NCBI GenBank assembly: GCA_039707655.1
Contig: CM077667.1
Coordinates: forward strand, 60,231,628-60,295,627
Direction: 5' to 3'
Length of the DNA stretch: 64,000 bases
Origin: Elymus sibiricus
Lineage: Eukaryota; Streptophyta; Magnoliopsida; Poales; Poaceae
This document shows, in pieces, positions 56,651 to 64,000 of the stretch; position 1 is the stretch's first letter, and each line of letters starts with the position of its first letter. The translations under genes were made by a program, and so were the position numbers. The notes below the pieces were generated by a model, which saw only the letters and a program-made list of their open reading frames with translations, did not search any database and was not told where the DNA came from.

Positions 56651-59600
56651 TGGCAACCTTCAATCGCAATTGCCACGACAAAGGGATCCTCAATGCCCTG
56701 GCTCGTCGACACATTCGCAACTTCACCGAGCTGTCTGACTTGGTGCAAAAATATTGTGCCATGGAGAGCACCTGGCAAGCCGAGCGGCTACTTTCGGAAC
56801 CAACCCTTACCGAGTACCCTAGAGGAGACCGGAAAAAGATGATGCCTCCGAAATGGCTAGCCGAACTCGAGCCCGCCGAAAAAAGAAATCGGCCCCTTGC
56901 GGGGGTCAGAACTGTCCTTGACAGTCTATTGGATAAACCATGCCCTATACATTCCGTATTGCTGAACACAAGCCCGACTCACAGCCTTAGAGCCTGCTAG
57001 GTCGTCAGGCAGGTCGCCAAAAGTGGTGAAGCAATCCTTGAGTCACTACCGCCGAACAAGCGCTCCACATCGCCACAAGAATACAATGTCGAAGTCCTGA
57101 CGATCTACGAAACGTTCCCCTCAAGGAACAGGAGGAAAAGAGCTCTTAGAGAACTCGAACAGGTCTATCATGTGGCAGCAACAAGTGCATGGGCAGACAT
57201 ACCCATCACCTTCGGAGATACTGATCGACCAACCATCCGTCCCGATCAAACGCCGGCCGCACTGGTCTTAAACCCCATCATCGATGGCTTTAGGTTGCAT
57301 AAAGTGCTAATGGATGGCGGCAGTGGTTTACACCTTATCTACGAAGATACCCTGGAAAAAATGCAATTCGACCGATCTCGCATCGAACATAGCAACACAA
57401 CATTCCGGGGGATCATTCCTGGGAGAGAGGCACGTTGTTCAGGACATATCACCCTGGACGTAGTGTTCGGCACGCCCGAAAACTACCGATCTGAAGAACT
57501 TCTCTTCCATATCGTGCCCTTCCCCAGCGGCTACCACGCCCTGCTGGGACGTGACGCGTTCAAAAAATTCTAGGCTATACCACATTACGGGTATATGAAG
57601 CTCAAGATGCCAGGCCCAAACGGAGTAATCACAATCGCCAGTGATCCGAGCATAGCCCTTCGAGCTGAAAACAAAACAGCAGCGCTCGCCCTTGAGGCAC
57701 TAGCTGAGACCTTCGCTGCAGAAGAACTGACCACACTCCGGTTAACAATAGATAAGGACGACGTGATCCTTAGCAAAAGGCCCAAATCCACGTCCTTTAA
57801 ACCTGCAGATGAAATCGTCAAATTTCAGGTACACCCGACGGACCCCAACAAGACAGCGTCCATCGGAGCTCAGCTGGACCCCATGGTGGACGAAGCGCTA
57901 CGAGCATTCTTACGAGAAAATTGGGACATCTTCGCCTGGCATCCTTCCGATATGCCTGGAATCCCACGGCGGCTAGCAGAACATAGTCTGAACATCATCG
58001 CAGGCTTCAAGCCCGTCAAGCAGACTCTGCGCCGCTTTTCCGAGCCGAAACGAAAAGCTATGGGTGAAGAACTAGCCAAACTGCTAGAGGCCGGATTCAT
58101 TCGGGATATTAAGCACCCCGAATGGTTGGCAAACCTAGTGATGGTACCAAAGAAAGACAAATCCTGGCGGCTGCGCGTCGACTTTAAAGACCTCAACAAG
58201 GCCTGCCCTAAGGACCCTTTCCCCCTACCACGTATAGACCAAATTATTGACGCCACAGCCGGACACGATTCATTGTGTTTCCTCGACGGTTATTCCGGAT
58301 ACCACCAGATTAAAATGAAGGAATCCGATCAAGCTGCAACCGCATTCATCACCCCTTATGGGCCATTCTGCTTCAACACGATGCCATTTGGGCTAAAAAA
58401 CGCTGGAGCTACGTACCAGCGCATGATCCAGACTTGTATCGCCAAAAAAGTCGGTAAAACAGTCGAAGCATACGTGGATGACGTGGTTGTCAAAACCAAA
58501 CATGTCAGCCAACTGATTGATGACCTAAGGCAAACCTTTGCCAGCCTACATGAGTATGATATACGACTCAATCCGGAGAAGTGTGTATTCGGAGTTCCCG
58601 CTGGTAAACTGCTCGGATTCATCATTTCCCATAGAGGAATAGAAGCGAATCCGGCTAAGATCCCCGCCCTATCAGAACTTGCAGTCCCCACAGAGCTAAA
58701 GGATGTCCAGAGGTTGGCTGGCTGCATGGCGGCGCTAAGCCGCTTTATCTCCCGCCTCGGCGAAAAAGCATTGCCGCTCTACAGACTGCTGAAACGGACC
58801 AAATTTTTTGAATGGACCGATGAAGCAGCGGCTGCGTTAGAAGAAATTAAAACACTACTGGCAAGTAATCCCATACTCACAGCACCAGGCGCTGGTGAGC
58901 CCATGTTATTATACATATCGGCCACCAACCAAGTCGTCAGCACAGTGCTCGTCGTCGAACGAGAGGAGGAGGGACACGAATTCCGGACACAGAAGCCGGT
59001 CTATTACGTGTCAGAAGTACTAACGCAATGCAAGTCCAGATACCCGCACTACCAGAAGATAGCCTATACAGTATTTGTGGCATCATGGAAATTAAGACAC
59101 TACTTCCAAGAGTGTTCGGTTACGGTGGCTTCTGAAGTACCCCTGAACGATATAATCAACAACAGGGATGCCACTGGCCGCATAGCCAAATGGGCCATTG
59201 AGCTCCTTCCTTTTGAAATTGCCTACAAACCACGACGAGCTATTAAATCTCAGGTGCTGGCAGATTTCCTCGCCGAATGGACAGAGGCCGAGCTCCCCAG
59301 GGAATATAGTACATACTCCCATTGGACGATGTACTTCAATGGATCCAAAACTTTGGCCGGACTGGGGGCTGGAGTTATTCTCACATCCCCCACAGGCAAC
59401 AACGTTCGATACGTGTTGCAGATCATGTATGCTGACTCCAATAACGCAGCAGAATACAAAGCACTCTTGCACGGTCTTCGGATGGCAGCCTCAATGGGCA
59501 TACAATGGCTGGAGGTACGGGGAGACTCCAACCTGGCCATCTCTCAAATCAACGGCGAGTTCGATGCCAAAACCCCGAAGATGACGGCATACAGAAACAC

Positions 59601-61134
59601 CATCCTTAAAATATCCACGCGGTTCAAGGGGCTGGAATTCCATCATGTCGCTAGAGACAACAACCAGGCCGCTGATATATTGGCCCGCTTGGGGGCCAAA
59701 CGCGACCCCGTCCCGAAAAACACTTTCCTGGAACGGCTCTTTAAGCCATCAGTGGTTTGGTAGGATGATAATAAGGGCACCGGACCCATCTGTACGGAAG
59801 AGATTGTTCCCCCTATAAACGAACCAGACGACCAAATCATCGGCGGTTCCGTAATGGACGAAACGCCTTCGGCTCACGAGGTCATGGCAGTAATCGCACC
59901 ATGGACCGAGCCTTTCCTTGCCTACCTTCTTCGCAAAGAACTCCCCGACAATCAGACAGAGGCGCGAAGCATAATACGGCGATCCAAGGCCTACAAAGTC
60001 CACGAGGGTGAGTTATACAAGAAAAGCACCACCGGAGTACTCCAGCGGTGCATATCTGAGGAAGAAGGGCGGCAGCTCTTGGCCGAAGTCCACGCAGGAC
60101 TGGGCGGCCATCATGCCGCAGCAAGGGCCTTAGTAAGCAAAGCCTTTCGGGCTGGTTTCTTCTGGCCCACCGCTCGAGTGGACGTCCAATCGCTCGTCCA
60201 ACATTGCGTGGGATGCCAACTTTTTGCAAATCAAAGTCACATGCCCCCAACGGCTCTTCGAACTATCCCGATCACTTGGCCTTTGGCGGTCTGGGGGCTG
60301 GACATGGTCGGACCACTTAATGGGGGGACCAAGAAAAATAAGTACCTACTGGTCATGGTGGACAAGTTCACCAAATGGATTGAAGCAAAACCTGTCAAAT
60401 CAGCCAAGTTCGGACCAGTAATCGACTTTATATCCGGCGTGGTACACCGTTACGGTGTCCCGCACAGTATAATAACGGACAATGGATCCAACTTCACCGC
60501 CCAGGAAGTAAAAGACTGGTGCGCAAAAATGGGCATTAAGCTCGATTACGCATCGGTGTATCACCCGCAGACCAATGGACAGGTCGAACGAGCCAACGGC
60601 CTCATCATGAGTGGTATTAAGCCATGTTTGGTCCGATCTCTTCATGAGTCTGACTGCCATTGGGTGGAGGAACTTGATTCCGTTCTGTGGGGCCTGCGTA
60701 CCACCCCGAATCGATCAACGGGATATACACCATTCTTCATGGTCTATGGGGCAGAAGCAGTCCTCCCTTGTGATATTATTCACGATGCACCAAGGGTGCG
60801 GATGTACGAAGAAAAGGAGGCCGAGCTAGATCGGCAGGACGACTTGGACGCCTTGGAGGGAGAGCGCGACATAGCTTGGGCTCGCTCTACATTTTATCAA
60901 CAGCAGGCCCGACGTTACCAGAGCAGGGAAGTCAGGGCGAAAGCATATAATGTGGGCGAACTCGTCTTACGGCTCCCATAGAAGCAGAAGCATAAACTCA
61001 AACCCAGATGGGAGGGCCCCTTCATAATCGACGAAGTACTCGCGGGAGGGACTTACCGTCTTTGAAACCCGTCGGATAACCGCCTTGAACCAAACCCATG
61101 GAACGCAGCTCGTCTTCGACGCTTCTACGGATAA
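56578..61134 (+). pseudogene. Tat element gag C-terminus and pol, five nonsense codons
   Basis: One frame (codons starting at positions equal to 1 modulo 3) runs to TAA at 61132. It is broken by TAG 56998, TAG 57571, TAG 59761, TAG 60979 and TGA 61063. Order: gag end with QEIMATFNRNCHDKG; Cys/His segment CPIHSVLL...HSLRAC; protease LMDGGSGLHLIY (about 57310); RT with WRLRVDFKDLNKACPKDPFP and YVDDVVVKTK (about 58471); RNase H with WTMYFNGSKTLAGLGAG (about 59320), where the first catalytic Asp of DGS is Asn; integrase HHCC (HAGLGGHH...HCVGC) and catalytic Asp, Asp, Glu in WGLDMVGPL, ITDNGSNF and PQTNGQVERAN. Enzymes for reverse transcription and integration are recognisable, but this copy could not make them. 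Confidence 0.9.
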
Positions 61135-61976
61135 ACCGGTGTCGTCATACTCTTTATTTTTTCTTTTCCCTCCCACCTTCATTTTTGGCAGGTTTGAATT
61201 TCTCTTCCCAGTTCCATGTTCGGTTAAACTGGTCTTGTATTAAGATTTTCGGCACGCATCCTCAAATGCTAAATCCGAACACATCACCTGGGGGCTTCTT
61301 CTCGAAGCCGATGATTATATATTTTAAGCATCTATTCACATTTACTGTGTCTGCATGTTTCCCTTGTCGATTTTTACGCCATTATATGAATCAATTCAAA
61401 CTAAGATTTTTGCCAAGCTGGGTTGCCTCGCTCCTGTGCTTACCCTCTACGTTCCCGATTGTTCAGCTAGAGGGTAAAGGGAGCACCTCTGCGATTGTTA
61501 CGACCGGGTCATCCAGACATGTACCTCAGACGGGTGAAGCCGAAAGCTAGCTATCTTCAGCAGAAAATTGGTCGGCTATGACGGGATTAACAAATAAAAT
61601 TCCCGTGGTTATCGCCCTTACTCAGGCTTCTTTTCTCACAAAAGCCATTAGTCGCATACTAGCAGTATACGGCCTTATTATCTACGATTTACGTAGCACC
61701 CTGAAGAAAGGTATCGATAGAGGTACTATTTTCTTCGGAAGATGTTTCTTACGCTAAGCAGTAATATAACATATCTCCCTGTGTGCTCTCTGTCTGTTCG
61801 CACCAAATAGCCGGATTGCCTGGTTCCTCGAACACAATTCACTCTTCTCGAGTGATATTTTCTAAGGAACACTCCCAAGCTCTTAGCGCGGGAGGTCGAA
61901 GCCGATGGCAGGTTAAGACAAAGTTTACAACACAGACGGAGCAATTCCTTGATTATCAGTACATGGTTACATATAA
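61135..61976 (+). other. Post-pol non-coding region of the Tat element
   Basis: About 840 bases between pol and the antisense gene. 61390-61560 matches 19790-20000 in reverse complement (GGTTGCCT, ACGTTCCCGATTGTTC, GGGAGCACCTCTGCGATTGT). No gene is seen. Confidence 0.65.
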
Positions 61977-63800
61977 TCATACATCTGGCTGCTGGTCGAG
62001 ATTGTCTATTAAGGCGTCCAGGGAGCAATCTTCTTGCAAGAGACGGGCGGCGGGCATCACTTGGTCGTACACCAAACGAAGCGGCACTTCTTGCCCATCC
62101 AACCCTACCGGCCCAACCCGAGCCATATGCTCGGGGTTCAGGCCGGTATAACGGGTCGTGATCATCGCCCACGCCTCCCGTGCTCCCTTCCGGCAGGCCG
62201 AGGTCTTCCATAGCTCGAATTGGCTTCGGGCTCCCTTGAATCGATCAACCAGTTCGGTCATCTCCTCGGGAAGTTGCTCGACAGGCCATAACGCTTTTAT
62301 CATGCTCTTCATGGCCTTCCGAGCCCGCTCATGAAGGGCAGACAACTCCTTCAAAAGGCTTCCCCGGTAGGATCCGATCTCTTCTTCGGGCCGCCCGGAT
62401 AAGATACCTATACATGAGTCAAGGCATGTCTATTATACCTTATATATAAGAAACAACGTCTGATGTTAGAATCGCACTTACCGAACATGCCCCTCTGTAG
62501 TTTCTGGTTCTCTTCTTGGGCATGTGCCAATTGAGTATTTAAATTCTCAATCTCTTCGGCCTGCTGTTTGTTTTCCACCTGGAGGCATTTCTTCTCCTCC
62601 AGGTTTCGCTGCAGCGAAAGGCAGCCAGCCTCATGCTGGGATTCGGCGTACCTATGGGATTCTCGGGCTGCATCCAGATCTGTTTGCAATTGCCCTATTG
62701 ATTCAGCTGCTAAAAGTACCATCGCATCAGCATGGGATTATACGCTAAGATTAGCAGTATAATTATACTCACCATGCGCCTCGCGGGTAAACTTCTTCAC
62801 TTGTTCCAGCTCGGCCTTCACGGTTTCCACCTGTGTTCGGCTCGCTGCCAATTCCTTGGCCAATTGCTCGTTCTGCTGCATTGAGGCCTGCATCATCCAT
62901 GCAAGCAATATGCGGATCCTTAATTCAGTTGTCCCGACCAAATCAAGGCTCGGGGGCTACTGGGTTTACATTTATGTCCGGATTTTTAATCACTTACCTT
63001 CAGGCCAGACGATATTAGTTTCAAAGCTTCGCCAAACCCGGCTCGGGCAGCTCCAAGGTGTGCGTCCACCGAGCGTAGAGCATTGAACTCTTGTTCGAAA
63101 AACATCGGATCGCACAGGATTCCTCGCCACCGTCGATGTCTCATCGCGCTCCCTGCTTCGGATTTAGTGACTGATACTTCGCCCCCAGAGTCTTCGGGGG
63201 TCGGATTGGCCATGGGGGTCTCTGCGGCGGGTTCGGCGTGAGCAAGAGATCTGGACTCATGCGTGTTGCCGGCCGTCCCGGCAATGTCTTCGGCGGAGGA
63301 GGGTTGCACTCGCTTCCTGAGTAAGTCGAGCAAGTCGACATAAGATCTTCTGTAAGATCCAACCAATCATAACAATAATAGATTAAGCGACCGAACAAAG
63401 TACCTTTTGGCTGATCGAGTGTTCGGCGCCGTCTCCACGATCGGCTCACATGAGGGACTCCTGTTGGCGCCCGGCTCGGGCATTGCTGTTGTAGCCGACG
63501 TTCGTCGCGAGGACCGGCGATGCTTGGGAGTGGGAGTCGGTATGTTCGAATCGACGGAGGACGCCTGCCTTTTGCGGGTGGAATTTTTCTTCTTGCCCGC
63601 AGTGGAGGAGGGGAGTGATCCGGGGTGATCGGCTATGATGGCCACCTTGGATCGATCAAGGCTCTCCTGGTAAAAGACCCCATCTTCATATGCCAGTGAC
63701 AGCTCCGGATCGTCATGAAATCCTGAATCGTCGTCGCGGGAGTAATTCTCTGGCTGGGGGGCGGCGGACAGTTGATTGTCTCGACAAAGCTCCGCCATTC
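61977..63800 (-). CDS. Multi-exon antisense gene of the Tat element, intact spliced frame of about 505 aa
   Basis: On the minus strand five exons, 63800-63404, 63349-62998, 62887-62773, 62706-62482 and 62407-61977, are bounded by GT...AG introns (63350-63403, 62888-62997, 62707-62772 and 62408-62481). From the ATG at 63798, phases at the four joins agree (2, 0, 1, 1) and no stop occurs until 61977: 505 residues. The product starts MAELCRDNQLSAAPQ, is acidic then basic (KKKNSTRKRQ), holds a block ending GEALKLISSGLK, and then a long coiled coil (about residues 250-360: QNEQLAKELAASRTQVETVK; QQAEEIENLNTQLAHAQEEN). The C-terminal domain has WKTSACRKGAREAWAMI and TRYTGLNPEHMARVGPVG. It belongs to the antisense additional ORFs of the Tat lineage; function unknown. 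Intactness beside a five-stop pol is striking. The start could also lie upstream (see 63880-64000). Confidence 0.75.
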
Positions 63801-63879
63801 CTATTCGCGCAGATTAAAAGCGTTAGTCACAAAGGGCGAATAAATGCCCAAACTCAAAACGCAGAGTCGAAGGGCTTAC

Positions 63880-64000
63880 CCATTCGATAGGGTTGTAACT
63901 CGAGTAGCCCTCCTTAACCTGTGACTGGGTAAAATCTTGTTTTTCCCCTTTGTATAAATCGGCAAGTGCGGCTGCCAAGGCCTCCTGATTGGCAGGGCCC
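63880..64000 (-). CDS. Possible upstream exon of the antisense gene, cut by the window edge
   Basis: Minus-strand sequence from 64000 to 63880 encodes ALAAALADLYKGEKQDFTQ and ends EGYSSYNPIEW at a GTAAGC donor (63874-63879). An acceptor TAG at 63801-63803 joins it to the 63800 exon. The phases do not match: the upstream exon ends in phase 0 while the ATG frame of the next exon needs one base. So either there is a 1-nt indel, another splice site is used, or translation starts at 63798. Confidence 0.45.

Larger units (their letters stand above)
53665..64000 (+). mobile_element. Tat-lineage gypsy retrotransposon, 5' LTR through antisense gene
   Basis: The 5' LTR (53665-53687 plus 55223-55670) starts TGAGGGAGTCCGGGATTAAG and ends TTTGACACCGACA; a solo LTR sits inside it. 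The primer site context TTGGTGCTTTCATTGAGAG follows at 55671. Gag, protease, RT, RNase H and integrase (55715-61134) are in gypsy order, then a non-coding stretch (61135-61976), then an antisense gene (61977-64000+). The 3' LTR is beyond the window. This is the fullest Tat copy here and shares its post-pol sequence with the deletion derivative at 17422-22468. Confidence 0.85.

Overview
This window is a plant nuclear, intergenic, transposon-packed stretch. LTR retrotransposons, CACTA elements and a long-TIR Mutator-like element lie inside one another, with no certain host gene. Large nested gypsy elements (Tat, Athila and chromovirus lineages), CACTA ends carrying AGTCCCGG subterminal repeats, and many decayed polyproteins point to a large grass genome, most likely Triticeae (wheat, Aegilops or barley). 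That assignment is inference from family knowledge; no search was run.

Layout, left block (about 1-26468). The host element is a short-LTR chromovirus (Reina-like, 15960-26468). Its 5' LTR was hit by a CACTA element whose 3' end is at 15959. That CACTA was hit twice: by a Tat-lineage gypsy element (3' part and 3' LTR, to 3923), itself interrupted by another LTR element (1-1143), and by a large non-autonomous element with 4-kb LTRs (3989-15528). The chromovirus also carries a non-autonomous Tat-type element inserted in its zinc-knuckle codons (17422-22468, TSD ATGGG) and a small hAT-like MITE in its reverse transcriptase (23367-23612).

Central block (about 26923-46686). A Mutator-like element with long inverted ends was split inside its left TIR by a CACTA element (27009-45037, TSD CCC). 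The CACTA carries an exonuclease pseudogene, three plant-type small ORFs, a B3-like pseudogene and a 515-bp tandem array. It was in turn interrupted by an Athila-lineage gag-protease element (35622-43567, TSD GGGGG).

Right block (47413-64000). A Copia element (5' LTR plus polyprotein with one nonsense codon) is broken by an LTR in reverse orientation (from 53319). That is broken by a second Tat-lineage gypsy element (5' LTR from 53665, polyprotein 55715-61134), whose own LTR holds a solo LTR (53688-55217, TSD AGGGG). Downstream of pol on the opposite strand this element keeps a multi-exon antisense gene whose splice sites and reading frame are still intact.

The most unusual items are: (i) two paralogous ORFs with a possible double-stranded-RNA-binding-like pattern, each with its own TATA box, inside the 4-kb-LTR element, next to a small antisense membrane-protein ORF; (ii) the intact spliced antisense gene in the decayed Tat element; (iii) six dyad motifs with an exact 23/42-bp alternating spacing upstream of the Copia LTR TATA box.
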